64,000 bases of DNA. Origin: Hetaerina americana. Lineage: Eukaryota; Arthropoda; Insecta; Odonata; Calopterygidae. Shown here in pieces: positions 21,884 through 36,800 of this stretch. The notes below the pieces were generated by a model, which did not search any database, was not told the origin of the DNA, and saw only the letters and a list, made by a program, of their open reading frames with translations. Both the position numbers and the translations under genes were made by a program. The stretch is from contig JAKTNV010000023.1 of the NCBI GenBank assembly GCA_022747635.1, forward strand, positions 3,937,848 through 4,001,847. The letters run 5' to 3'. How positions within the stretch are numbered: the first letter of the stretch is position 1; the number at the start of each line of letters is the position of its first letter.

Positions 21884-24800
21884 CTGGGCAGAAAAAAAAA
21901 GATATCACTATGAAAACTTAGCTTAAAAAGTGGCATGATAAGAACTTATCAATGAATCTTAATCCATAGAGGAAAACATTTTTTCATCCATTTTCCATAC
22001 TATAAGCAATAAATGAATCATCACATTGACTTGGTATCACAGATTTAGAGTCACATCCACAACTTGGCGAAAGATTGATATCCAATAAACACAAAAATGC
22101 ATGACATATTGAAATTACTGCCTCATTAATCACCCACTATTTGACAGATGTTGGCTATCCATTTTGTTATGTTCTGTACTAAATGATAATGAATTACATG
22201 AGAGCAAGGAACAGCACTGCTCCCTTGCTTATGACATTAGAAAGTGAAAACAATTGGTCATGCAGATGAAAGACATAACTCCTGCCAGAGCTGTGATTGA
22301 AAGTGGAAACCCAATTCAATGTTTGACTGTGCATTGCATACCACTCCATTTATTTTTTATTTATTTCGCATTAGTCAGAAAACAGCACTTCGACCTTTAC
22401 ATAGGACTTTGAACATTAATATAACAATGCGAAAATTACATACACCAAACCCCTAGGTGGAGGAAAAACCACCTAGGCAAGCATTGAACCCACGACCTCT
22501 GGGTTGGTAGACGAGGATGTTACCCTGCTGCCACCTGGGCCGGCAGTTGATTGAAAATAAAAGTCATGAAAACCATCAACATTAGTAGTAATCCTTCAGT
22601 CCTTAGATTTAGCTCGATTAGGCTGATTTAACTTGGAGTTTGCAAAAATTAATTTTGAACAAGATGAAGAATATGAGAAGATTTAGACCCGAGGAAGGTA
22701 TGATTTAGGAAAAAGACTGAATTTGGCTTCCCTTTCTTCCTAGCAGGATTAAATACATTGCTTCTCACTTCCTTCTCACTCTTATGCAAATGCAATACAA
22801 ATTTAAGGTAAATTATTGTTTTGAAACTGACACATATTTGACTCTTGTATGGCTTACCTGTATACTTTTGCGCCAATTGTATTACAACAACACTCTCAAA
22901 TACTCTTAGTGAATGCTTACATTATGCGTCAATAACTATTTAATGCTGACATTTTCAGGCAATTTTGCTCTATTTCTTTATTAGTGTGAATTAACTTATG
23001 AGGATAAACAGAAACTTAACATTTCCACCAAAAAGATTTAAGACGTCACGACCATGATTTCGATGCCGCGCACGTCCATCAGGTGAGGCGTGACATATTC
23101 AATCTTTTTGGTGGAAATGTTACGTTTCCGTTTATCCTCATAATGAAGGAATTCCACTAAGTTAAACCTGAAGCTGTTATGAATTAACTTAGATGCATTT
23201 AATGTCTGCTCATTGAATGCGCCGAGCCGCAGTTGCATTCACCCACTGCACTTAGGGCTGCATACAGTCATAGGGCCTTGGTGATTTTGGTGACTCCAGT
23301 GGCTTCCATTGATTGTCGTGCTTATTCTATTCTAGATTCTCAAGTGAATGCTTGCTTAACTAACATTCTAAGATTCAAAAGACTACAAAATAAATTTATT
23401 TTAACATACTCGCACATGCAAAAATGATGAGAGGCACTCATTAGGTCAAAATCAAAAATTAAGAGAAGTGTTGAAATAATTTAATTGTGTTCACAATTTG
23501 ATGATCCAAGCAAAGAAAGTTGATTTTTAGGGTCATTACTTTAAATTACGACTTTTTGGGTCTGGTTGAAGAAAATTTAAATTAAAAAAGTGAATCCGGA
23601 AAATTTTTAAACAAGCCATTGTTTCTTGAGCCATTGTTTAAACAAGCCATCTGTACACACTTGATGTTCAACTCGATTACACCTTGCCTCGAGCAGAACT
23701 CTTGCTTCCTCCCCATGTTCCATTTCCATTCTCAAACTATTGCCTCTTGCCGACTACTATCTCTTTTTTCACCCACCACATCATTCCAATCCCAAATCAC
23801 TACCAAATGCTTCCTTCTAGGTGTGCCTACAAATATTTCTCTCGAAATGATTGCATACCCATCTGCCTTCTCACTATCCCTTGCAATAAATGAGGAGCAA
23901 CAGTCATGGACACCAGCATTTTATGTTTTCCAGCCATTACTCTATAAGCAACAACAACATGCAACCCAAGCATATTTCACAACACCGAAAGTGAGAAGTG
24001 TTGTCAGCATAGGAGTTGAGAAGAGTGAGTGTCAGTTCATAAATTGAATGGCGCTTTCATTCAATGCAAACCAGCTGGCCATTCATTTCTTTGAGTATCT
24101 CAATACTAATTTTTTCCTAATTTATCCAGCAACAGTGCTGCTCTTTTTCCCAATTTTTCCCCCATGAAATTGGACTCTGAGTGGGCATTACTAATCCAGA
24201 TGATCCATCATTATTCTGCTTGACTTTGATATCATCAAAGTCAAGTCATACTCTAGTCCATGTTTCCCACGGCCCTTTGATGTGCTGATATATGCTAAAC
24301 ACAAACTGATCTTACCACTACAAGGGAATTTTTCAAATAAGAAATTCCTAATTCAATACCAAATTCCCAACTTTTTCAAAAAAAGCAGCCCATTTTCTTT
24401 TATTTCACGATTTTTCAAAGAAATGAGTAATTCCCAACTTTTTCCAATTTACCAAAGTTTCTGAGTGGCCACCTAGGAATATAATATGTTTAGTCATAAC
24501 TAATGCATAAATGGCATTTCTAACAATGAGGAAAATTTAGGCTTAGTATTTACCTGTATCTCCGCCCTGGTTCAACATCAGCAGGGAAGTGATCCAGACT
24601 TTTTTTCACTATTTCAGTTGCTTTCTCATTATTAGTAACATCCCAGAGACCATCTGTGCCCATTATTAAAACATCAGAGTCTGTCACAGACTCATTTTCA
24701 ATATCATATACAATAACTTGTGGTTGAGATGATAAAAATGGCTTAATAGGGAGCAAGGAATTTATTGATTTTAAATCATGATCTCCAAAACCACGGGTCA

Positions 24801-27800
24801 CACCAATAGTTGCTAAAACTCGACTCTGAAAAATAAAGGTAAGCATAGGATTGTAGGCAATAACAGTAGGCCGTCAAGAGGAGGTCATAAGCACTCGGTC
24901 ACCTACTCACCCGTTTCCCTTCCCCATACACTACAGGTATCTTTAGGTCTTCATGAGTGACAGTTTTGTAAGCCCAACCAGTCATATGGGCCTCTCGGTA
25001 TAAAATTCTTTTCCCAATATCTTTGGATACTGGTCGGCGGCAATAATCTCGCTGAGTGAAATCTCTACCTAAAAGTTCTGGGTGCAAAGCAGCCTATAAA
25101 AATTAATAATGCAGTTGAAATAACAACATCAAATTAGGAATAGCAATTACGGATGAACTTAAGCTTCAAAAATGATTGCATGTAGAAATAAATACAGAAA
25201 ACCTGCAGCTAGATAATATGAAACGCACAATGGGCAAGCCATTTCCAGCAAAAGGAATAGTTTTCACATGAAAGCATCAAATTCATATTTAAATGACTTA
25301 AAACGATTTAGCACCAAAAAGTCACATCATCTCCAAAATTTCCATAGCTTTAAGAAGTTGACTTCCAGTTATAGACACCAGTGCCTACTGAAAATTTCTT
25401 CTTCTCCTTAACCATGTGACCAGTGCCACTAATTTTGATTTTTTCCAATTTCTTCCATACCTGTGATTACAACCACATTACTTTTTTTACAATTTAGCTG
25501 TTTTAACTAAAATGGTGGCCACTACTCTACACCTTTCTTCCTTTTCTTTCTCTTGTCTATCTTTGTGATCATTTCATCAGGTATCTATATTTTTGTGGTC
25601 CTTCTTCAATTTACTTTTCCAATTTTCCTGTTTGAGGCTTTCAATGCCACTTTTTTGATATGATCCCATTTTACCTTTTTAGTACCCAGCTCCCTTTCCT
25701 CACTCATCGTTTTCTCTACAGCCTGCTGATACTCTTTTCTTGTCATTTAGGTCACCACTTCTGTGCAAAGTAAATATAAAAAATGAGCGTACCTATGGTG
25801 GTGAAGCAACGAAAACGAGATAGTCGAGACCGTAAACTTGATTGGCACTAGATTTGTAAAGGGGAGAGGTAAAACAAAGTTACAAGTGGAAAGATAGGGA
25901 ACACACAGTAGGTCACTTGGCTGTGTTTGGGAAACAGTGACCCATGTATAACTCAATCGCACACCAAAAGCCAAAATTAATAATAATAAATAAAACAAAC
26001 AACCACTCGATCACTAGGGTGCGTTAAGGAATAACAGTCACTCTCGTGAATGGCATTCACACACACACAGGGTTTGCAAGGATTCTCCCTATGCCAGTGA
26101 CCCGTCAATCACACAGATTAATGCAAATTATAAAACAGATTAAACGAAACAGAAAGGACTTATGTAAACACACAATCACTTGGGTGTGTTAGACCTTTGT
26201 AGATCGCACTCACTCACCCGTGCAGCATTTACAAGGATGCCTCCTGAGCCAGTGACCCGCCAATCACACAGATGAACACAAAATTAAATCCCCGACACCA
26301 GTTGTTTCGCCTGCCAAGCAGGCCTCTTCGGAGAAGAATTCTTCCCTGGCGTCAGGTTCTCTCCGGGCACTTACCTACCCCCGATACTTATTTCCTTGTT
26401 TTCTGTTAGTGGGATTGACGGGTCACTGGCATAAGAGGAATCCTTGTAAATGCTGCACGGGTGAGTGAGTGCGATTCACAAAGATCAAACACACCCGAGT
26501 GATTAAGTGATTGCGCATTTATGTAAGTCCTTTCTGTTTTGTTTTGCTATTTTGGTGTGATTGGCGGGTCGCTGGCATAGGGGGAATCCTCGTAAACCTT
26601 GAGTGTTTGTGTGAATGCAAGTTACGAGAGTGACTGTTATTCCTTAGCACACCCTAGCAATCAAGCGGTAGTCAGTTTCTTTTATTTTTTATCATCAATT
26701 TGCCTTTTTGCGCTTGACTGAGGTACCAATCGATCACTGTTTCCCCAACACGCCCAAGTGACCTACTCTGTGTTCCTTATCTTTCCCCTTACCTGTAACT
26801 TTGTTCTATTTCACCCGCCTCCTATAAAACTTAGAGCCAATCAAGTTTACAGTCCCAGCTATCTTGCTTTCAGCACTTCTGTTTTCCATTTCATGTCCTG
26901 CCTTTCCTATTTCATCCAATTGAATCTTAAGCCACACCTCATTACCATTTATTATCCACATCCGCTACCTGGAAACTGTGCAAATTAAAATCTGTGCCTA
27001 ACCTTAATATAGTCCCAGATCTTAAATGGTAGACTACTTAAAACTTGCACTTATTACTTGATGCCCTCTTTTCAATCTTAATATTTTCCAATTTTTCCTC
27101 TTCTGTGGCACTAGAAGCATGATACCCCAGTGATGATAGAGGAGAGAGTTCATCCCAAAAATGTCAATTAAATTCACACACCAACAGGGTATGAGAGTCT
27201 GTTCCTTGCCTGTGCCACCTGTGATTTCCTTCAACATGCTAGGAGACAATATTAACTAGGCCAACATTTTTGAGAGGATTGCCAAAATATACTTATCAGG
27301 CATTAAGCCCAGCATGCCCTGGTATGTAGCACGATACTACTTTCAAGGCCAACATAGTAATATACATCGAGAAATTGAGCACAGAGTAAACTTACATTCA
27401 CGGAACTCTGCTGGTATCTACTGAAAAACATGAAGGCTTGACAATGGAAGTTGAAATATAGAAATGGTTCTTCAAGAAGAGGTGTTATGGAAATATGCCA
27501 TAAATTAGGAACATTCTGTTTTACATAAGTTGGTGTGTGACACAGAATTAATATTTATTAACATGTACCTTTGACATTTAATGCGGAATGCAAGGCTTCA
27601 TTGCATATATGGACTCTTTCAATACCCGTTTTATGTAAAACAATTCAATTGGACTTTTTTGCAAACAGATGCATTAAAAAACGGCATTCAAACACACTAT
27701 AAAGAAAAGAAAAAACCTTCAAAAAGGGTGAAGGTCACGCAATCAAAGTTTCATGTCACACTAGGGTGAAAGAGCTTACCAAATGTCTAACTCTATCCCG

Positions 27801-30800
27801 TTCAGTTTCAGGAGTGAAGTCAAATGATAATGGAATGGGCTTCCAATCTTTGCAGAGAACAGCACGAGAATCTCCAGCATTGGCAACATAGAGTTTTCCC
27901 AAGATAAAGAGGGCAACAAGGGCTGTGCATCCACCTTTCAGCACATATTTGCACCGATCTTCAGCTATCATTTGGTCCTGGAAATGTTAATGACAACTCT
28001 TGTCAGAACCATACAACTTAAGTCGTTTCTTGATACATAATAAATGTTTCATAAGTGAATGCCTCTCTAAAGAATCACTGATGATGATGTACACCATAGC
28101 CAAGTATTTTGATTAACAAAACTGTGAAATAATTAAGCTGTAGCAAAATTAACAACAAAGAAGGCATCTGATGGGACAACTTCCAATATCCACAAAGTAT
28201 ACAGCAGGGTAATGCATGCCTTGACCTGCCAACCAAGGGATGGCAGGTTTGAATCCCACCCAGATGGGTTTTCCAACACACCAAGGCCTCGCATTCATAG
28301 CGGTACATTCCCAGTAACTTTTATGCTAGTTTGTAATTGTAACTGCGGTTCATGGCTGCTAGGCATCAGCCAAACAATAATTATACTTGATTCCACTGAT
28401 TCGTGTAAACCATTGTAATGCCAATATTTTAGAATGTCTAATTTTTTATATGGCAAGATGAAATTGAATAATAAACATAAAAAATTTATTTGTTTGCATG
28501 CAGAACAAATAAAATGTTTACACCATTCATTTTAGACTGACAACTGCTGTAACAACTTCATGGTGCACATATTCCTCAAGGGTCAAAATTCGAATTTTGG
28601 AATTCAATTCTTTTAATCAAGGGCTTAATTTTAGGCTTAAAAGATTTTTCGTATTTATACCTAGCTACAGAGAGCCTGCATATAACATTAAATGATTCAG
28701 AAACATCTTTTTTTCATCAGGGTTTCCAACCAGATCATTTATCCAAAGAAACTGCGGGAGATGCCACAACAGTAACTTTAACGGAGTCATCCGCTAATGT
28801 GCATTTCAATGCAACAATTTCGGATGCCTCAATGTCCGGTCGAGTGCTTTAGCCAGTTAAGATATCGAGGCATCCTCTTAAACTCTGAAATTTTGGGGGA
28901 TTTAAAGGAACAAGATGTTGTGACGAAATACCGTACATACAATGTCACAGGCATTTGTAGTTGTTCGCGAGGCGCCACAGTCCACGAGGTTAAAGCCAAC
29001 TTTTAAACACTTATGCTGTTTATACCTTGACAAATTCCAAAGAAACTGCGGGAGATACCGCAACAGTAACTTTTAACGGAGTCATTCGCTAATGTGCATT
29101 TCAAATGACATGCACATATTAGGGCGTACCAGCTTCATTGATGATGAGCATTCGCGATGGCCAAAAATGGCAACAACCACCAACAACATCAACGGAGTTA
29201 AATAAATGGTACCGGACAACCATCGAATTAAGGTCAGAGACATAGCAGAAGCTATGCACATATCAAAACAATCCATCTTTTATATTGACTGAAAAATTGG
29301 ACATGCATAAGCTATCTACATGTTAGGTTCTGTATTTGTTCACTTTGAACCAAAAATGCATTCAAATGAACATTTCAAAGACCCTATTGAAGCAGAGCAA
29401 GAGAGATGTTTTACATCAATTCATAAATACAGATGAAACTTGGATCCACCACTACACTTCAGAGTTGAAAGAACAGTCAAACCAGTGGACTGCAAAGGGT
29501 CAACCTGGTTTGAAAAAGGTAAAGGCAGTTTCTATCGACCAGGAAGGTGATGGTGACTTTTTTAAGGATGATCATGGAATTGTATTCATTGATTACCACT
29601 AACGGGAAAGTATTCTGCACCATTACTTGACAAGTTGAAGGCAAAAATTGCAAAAACCTCCTCTGCAACAAATGAAAATGCTTTTCCATCAGGACAATGC
29701 AGCTGCTTACAATTCGGCGGTCACCTGGGCTAAAATTGATGACTTGCACTTCCAATTGGTTGACCACTCGCCAAATTCACCAGATCTGGCCCCCACTGAC
29801 TATTTTCTGTTTCCTAACTTTATGTTAAGTTTTGCTTAAAGAGCATCAGTGGATGAAGTGTATCTATCTTAGAAGGAGACTATGTTGAAAATTAAAAATA
29901 AATTTGGAGAAAAAATATCTCGCTTATTAGTTATGCTGGAAACTTTTACGAATACCCACATATTACCAAAATATAAGATTTATGTTGAAAGGGGAAAAGC
30001 CTAAATATATGCTATAAGGATTTGTCGTAAATCATCACTTGCAGCATGGAGAGTCATGCAAGATCAACCTACCCTGTTGCTAATACAAACAAAGAGATTT
30101 TTAGAGGCAAAATGCAGGAAGGCACTTATCATGATGATATTTGCTCAAACAGTGGGTACGCTCTGACCACTATTATCATGGTAATTTAATCCAGAGCCAC
30201 AACAAAATCAATGAAGCATTATAAAAATTACCACAGATTTTTAGCCTTGATAATGCAACATCAATTGCTGTAAATATATATACCATATAGATCGACTTTT
30301 AAACACAAAATGCCAACAAAAAAATCAAGGTTAGACCTAGACTCAAGAGAAGTATTTATAGTTCAAAATATGCAATTCGAGATGTGAGTTAAACTTACAA
30401 CAGTTTGCATCCTGATATTCACAGAAATTTTCAGTCACGGTGATAACTTCTTCTAAAACTAAAATTACTGTCCCTAGTGCTGCTTGTTTGTTGCCATATG
30501 GCGTTAAAAGCAAACAATGGCAGCAGTACCATTCGAGCAGCACTCACAGAACTGGCATTGAATTTTGGAATGCATTCAAAACCTCACTATCAATGATAAT
30601 GGTCGACGCTGTTGACTAACAGTAAAAATCTACATAAATATTTATTTACAACTTGATTACTGATAACAGCATTAAATTACACTTATTTTAGTACTTACTA
30701 CTTGAAAGCTTGCATTTAACAAAATTTCACAAGCCAGAAGTGCAACTCATTGCCTGGCATTAAAGTAGCATCATTTTTTTAATTACAAGGGAAACTACGT

Positions 30801-33800
30801 TCCACTAATACACACACGGGATGCGAAAGAAATAAAAACTTGATTAAAAATTTGGGGTTCCATCTAGACATAGGATTACCCCATACATGACAATACGCAG
30901 TAGCTAAAATTCAATCAAAAGTTTTGATGGAAAACAGGAAAAGGCTCAGTGAAACAAAATCTTCAGTGTGGGTATTTTTGGCTAAAACATATACTTAAAT
31001 TATGCTGAATAAGGTCCAACGTGTTCATTGGCCTACATATCAGTGTACAGTTATTTTTAAGTCAGGTCCCTTAAGTCATTAAGAAAAATATAATCATTAG
31101 AAAAGATTTTATCGACAGTTTTCGTTTCCTACAAACCTACATCACTTTTCTATATAACCACTGTTTACTTTTCACTGCACCATACCAGCTCCTTTAATAC
31201 TTCAGCATATACATGTGCTACCTAGGAATTGAACCAACAGACAATGGCAGTATTGAGTCGCTCGTCATCTTCAAGCCATTGTCAGGACCAGGGATAGCGG
31301 TCCAAAAATGCTCATCCACTCAACATTTTTGGCTCTTTGGGTTGATTGGTGAACATTTCCAGTTCCTTCCTCGCTCACCATTTATGATACTTTGCAAATT
31401 TTACAAAAATGAAAATAGTGGCCCAACTAACAAAAGGAAATTCATCAGCCAGAGCACCATTGGTCAATCGTCAATCAGATCTCAGTTCTTGGTCTGCTTG
31501 TGGAACAATTTCATCATTCCGGATACTAGGCCTGCCGCTCTTCATGCCTCTTCACCATGCACATTCGCCTGGCCATTTCTGAAGCCTCAACACCATTTTG
31601 TAACCTTTCCTCCACTCATTACTGTATGTTCATAAAAGAAGGCACAACTCTCAATTAAGTTGGGCAGCTGATGATCCTTTGGCCCATAAAAATCGAATCA
31701 CAGCATGCACTTCCCAACTATTGGGAGAAAAGACTTTGGTGGACATTTTTATCCGCATTCGCCAAAAGGTAAATGACTACAGAATCGAAATGATAACTTC
31801 ACTGACTTAAGAAACAATCAATAGATGGCCCTGCATGCATGCAACTTTGTTCTGACCTGCCAATATTTGAATGTAAGATATCGACCCTTACTTTTTGTGT
31901 ATGCCCTGCACATTGGAGCCACTTGTTTTTCACTTTAATATCAATGCTGGACATGAAAAATAGAAACTTATGGATCGTAAGTGACCGCATGGATCACAAC
32001 ATAAAATGTTCCTTATCTCATAAACAAAGAGGGTTCTGTAAAGGTGATAGAAACACCCATGTGTGGGGGAAACATCCTCAACGTCATACTAGAAAGACTG
32101 AAAAACTGGGTTTGGGGGAAGTCGAGGTCGAGGAAATATCGGGGTAATATAGAGCGGAACGGAGGAGAGCCAGCCAAGCTGTTCAATGGCAAAATTTGCA
32201 ATTTTCCTTTGTCCACATGTTTTGATCTATAAACATGTCAATAGATGGCATGTTAGATGATCAATTCAATTTTCGCAAACATACACAGCCATCCCTTTCA
32301 TTTTCATGAAGTTCTTCATCTGCATTGACTATCCTGTTTTCCTATTGCCATCCATTTGATCTCAATTGATGAAATTATAATTGGTTCAAGCTCTAAGAAG
32401 ATTCTCTCATTTGCTTAAAGACTCTTTCAAGTCAATGTCTCCTAAGAAGTGTACTACCAATAGAAATGGCGGCGTGAGTTATGGCCCACCTAATCAGAAT
32501 CATGACTCAAAGTTCAATCTACAGAGCCACTCTTTTCAACTGGCTGGCCCATGATTAAAATTCACTCGGTCATTGGGTGCAATCAGCAGCAGTTTTAGGG
32601 GAAGCGACCGACAGCTAAGGTCATTTGCATCAGGTGCAATCAGGAAGAGAAGGGTTGTCAAAGAGTTAACTTTTCTCTACCTCATAACTGCAGAGTCCCC
32701 TTGAATGAATATGTTGGGCAACAGCTACAGTGGACATCAACTACCAATTTTTCAACGTTGGACGCTTTGATTGTTGAAGACAGGGAAATAACGAAACATG
32801 CATGTATCAATGTTTTACAGACTTTTCTGTTTCCATGCCAAAATTCTGGTCAAAGAAACAGTAAGAAAGCATAGACATCATACACTGATGAAGATAATGA
32901 ATATTCATGACACTGATTGGCAAAATGCAACATAAAAACTTGGCATTATCTTTCATTTTCAAGTTCAAGTCACTCAGCATTGCATACAAGGACTTAATTT
33001 TTTGGTCACCACATTGACTGGTTATCCATTTGTGGAGCCTGAATTACATTTGTAATGACAATCAGTTTTTTCACAAATCTAGAGTAATGTGCCCACTTTG
33101 TAACTGCCATGCTGCAGGGCAAAGAAGAGGCTAAACTGACATGGATTGAAAATCAATAAAACATCTGCCTGGCATATTAGAAAAACATAATTGAAGCATA
33201 ACAGACCTCTGTCCCGACTTGCCTCAGCAGTTTATAAAAAAACAAAATCCGAGGATTTTGGTAGGAATGCGGCAGAAAGCCTTCATAAATGGTAACTGGC
33301 AAAGTTAGAAGGATGAAAACTTAAAAAGCATTTCTAACAGTCCATTAAAGGGAAATGTGAGCTGGAAGAAGATATTCCCTCCAAGCACTTGGTCAGAACA
33401 TAGCTGCTGAACATCTTCAAAAATATTTTCAGCTCTCCAAATTGCCATGGAAATGATGAAAACAAGCTGCAGATATTAGTGGCATGGGAATAGAACCAGG
33501 ATATGTTGGATTAGCAGGGGCCAAAGTTAAAACAATGAAGAAGATGAAACAACAAAAGACCAATATATTCCTAAAAAGTATGTTAGCATACAAAACACGT
33601 ACATTTGCTCAAGAGCAGAAAAGAGTAGAACAAAAACAAGGTTTTTTATGCATCAAATTTAAAATGTTCTATTAGCTGTTCATTTATCTACGTGAATATT
33701 TAAGTTCCTCTAAAGCAGTAAATAAACAATTCAAAACAACTTCATTAAAGTCATTTGTTGAATTAATACCAATTTTAGGCTCTTCATGTTTTCAGTCTAA

Positions 33801-36800
33801 TGGCCTAGTAATGAAAACATTTCCTAAAAATTGATGCAAGTGCTGAAGGGTTGATTTGACTCGTGATAAAGATATCTGAAAATGAATTAAGAGCACCATA
33901 TTTCATGGCCCATAAGACCGACAGTGATTTTACCTGTCAGAATTTACAAAAAAAATACTAGGATCAGACAGAGAAGATCAAAATACTTTGATGTTAATAC
34001 TTAATATGAAGAAAACTGAATTTTTGCATAGAAAACTATCAGCCACATGTATGTTAATGTTCATTCGTCAAAAATGCCAGAAATTTGTCACCACGTGGCC
34101 AAAACACCTTCCAGCTACCTTGTTCCCATGCTCTGCTCTGAAGTGTAATTCACAAATTCAAGGTTAACTGCAATACTATGTTACAAAATCCCTTCTTCAG
34201 ATCCCATGAGGCTAGTATCATTTTAACTATATTATGCAATGCTTAGTTTCTATTACTATTTTGATATAATCGAAATTTGTATTAAAAGCAACTATTTTCT
34301 ATGCCTTTACGGCACTCGTACTATCATCAGACTAAGAGCTTATCGGGAGAGATACAGTGTATGTAATGAATGCAGTAGCAGAGGGACGAAATACCCATTA
34401 GCCTAAATGCATATTAAGTTTCAGAGCAGTGCAGCAACATCTCAGATTAAACTAGAATCACGGCATTGTATGCATTTACAAATTATTTGGGATTTTTTTA
34501 GAAAGTACATTCAACAAAATATTCAAACTCTGTCGCTTAATACAGACTGAAAACAGTGATATTATCAAAATTTGTAATCAAGGCAACGATTTTCTATGCC
34601 TGATGTGGGAAAAAATACTTAATTAAGAGTAAGTATTTTTCTGGTGAATCTACTTGTACTTATAGGTTGAAGTTATACCCACGCACTCCCCAGCCCACAA
34701 GACACAGGCACATTTAGAGAACCTTTTGGAGTAACAAATGGGAATCTTATGGGCCAGGAAATGCTGCAATCGATTGAGCAAGCAAGAGACACTTGCGTCC
34801 AAATTACATGGCATGCCAGCCCAGTTGCCGTTCTTAAGTTTAGAAAAAACTGCAGTTTCTCAAACTACATGGCATACTAGAATAACCATATCATTCAAAT
34901 AACTAATGCCTTTATTGCATTATGGGCAGTATATTAATGACGTGCCACATCACATTAAAGATAAGAAACATGGCATTATGCAAATCGAGTAGAAATGGTA
35001 AATGCAATGGTAAGAGATATGGATTCAAGAGTTCTCACAACGACACTAGTTTGAGCTGCATTTCATGACAATTTACTCTCAGCACTTACTTTTATAAGTA
35101 TTATAAAATAACTACAAAATTTTCCCCTATGACGTAAGCATCTAGAGAATTGTTCCGAGTGTATGGTACAACATATTTATCCTTCTTCAGCTTTTTCAAA
35201 TAACACAACTGTTAAACATAGGTTTTAGGCTTTAATTCATGGAATTCCTTCATGATGAGGTTAGAAAAAGAAACTTTGCACTTCCAAATAAAGATTTAAT
35301 TATTGACACAACCAATGCTACAACCATAATGCTGCGGATCATCATTGAAACCATGGTCGTGTCAAGTATTAAATCTTTACGTAAAAGTGCAAAGTTTCTT
35401 TTTCTACCCTCGACACATAACTGTGTTAAGCGTAACTTCATCGGTACTGCTTAATTTTATTCACGTTTATAAAACACTAATCACACAGGTGTCCAAAATG
35501 AACAACACTCTGCCTCATCAAGAAGTAACAGTGTGAACAGAAAGTGAGACTGTCAATGCATTATCAATTCGTCAATTTTAAAATGAAATTCACAAAGCTT
35601 GGTATTTCTAATAGCCTTTGATTTTTAGACAGGATGCACATAAAAATCTTTATAGAGGCACAGAGAACTATGAAACATCAATAATAATACAAATTATAGA
35701 TACTGACTAGATTGCATGGTCTTAGAGGTAACATAATAATGTCGAAATAGAGGTAGATTTCATGGAACTTTCAGGAATAATTAGACTGCCATTACTGATG
35801 TTCTATTGTTATCACTTTCTAATTACAGATGAACCCCTCTTTCATGCTTTTGAGGAGAAAGGAATAAGTGTTGACCGCAGGAAAGTTTAAATCAAGGGAA
35901 ATCATAATTTGGAGGAAATGGAAGCAAATGTTCCACAGTTTTATTTTATTTGCCCAACAAGTGGCAGGCTACTGAATTGTAACACACAAATTAATGACCA
36001 AGCATATGCCAATGGAATTTCAGCAATAATTCCTCTTGTTACCAGAAATCTAAAGGAGTTCTTTGAACAAATAACCTCTTCAATGCCATCTTTTTTCACA
36101 CATTGTATGCCATTATAAAACATGTTTCCTCACTACTGCCATCAGTAATTGTGCAATTATTAAAACAAAAAGTGAATTTACTAACAACGCAAGGTGAACA
36201 GCAATTGTGAAAAGTACAACAAATAACAAGCAGGAGAAACATCAGTTCCAAGTAAAAGTGCAGGAATTGACAGCACTTTTAACCTTTTCACCGTTATGGA
36301 AACTAAGTATCGGTGATTGTGGGCTAAATAACATTCCATGAAATATCATCTTGGGTTCCCAACATTTCATGTGAGCACATGCCATTCCATGAAAGTGTTC
36401 CATTCATAAGTCATTTGACTCTCACCATAACAATGCTAGGCTTTATATTTTTAGGCAATGAGAGCAATGCAATGCAAAACAAAAAATCATTTTTTTAGAC
36501 AATAAAATAAACTAACATCCATGTTTAGGCTTGTAGATTATTGGAAACATTCTCTTTCAAACTTGAAATGGGTAGACCAGGGGTTTAAACTTTGTGTCAA
36601 ATCTTATAACATTCAAGAGAGCTCTATGCCCACATCGATACCAGGGCAAACAGAATAGATTACTTCAGCCAATATTAACTTTAACTACACTAATATCTCT
36701 TTGGTACAAAATACATTTAAGGGCTTTTTACCATGCTTCAGCTAATAACATAGCATTTTCACCAAAAATTTGAACATTTTTGCACATGTTAGAATTTTTG

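Noticed and set aside
27110..27245. SINE family B fragment
   Set aside because: Only short matches (GTGCCACCTGTGATTTCC); too weak to support.
35332..35365. Functional hammerhead in foldback copy 2
   Set aside because: The 3' half is good, but CTGCGGA breaks the CUGANGA core and stem I next to it does not pair.
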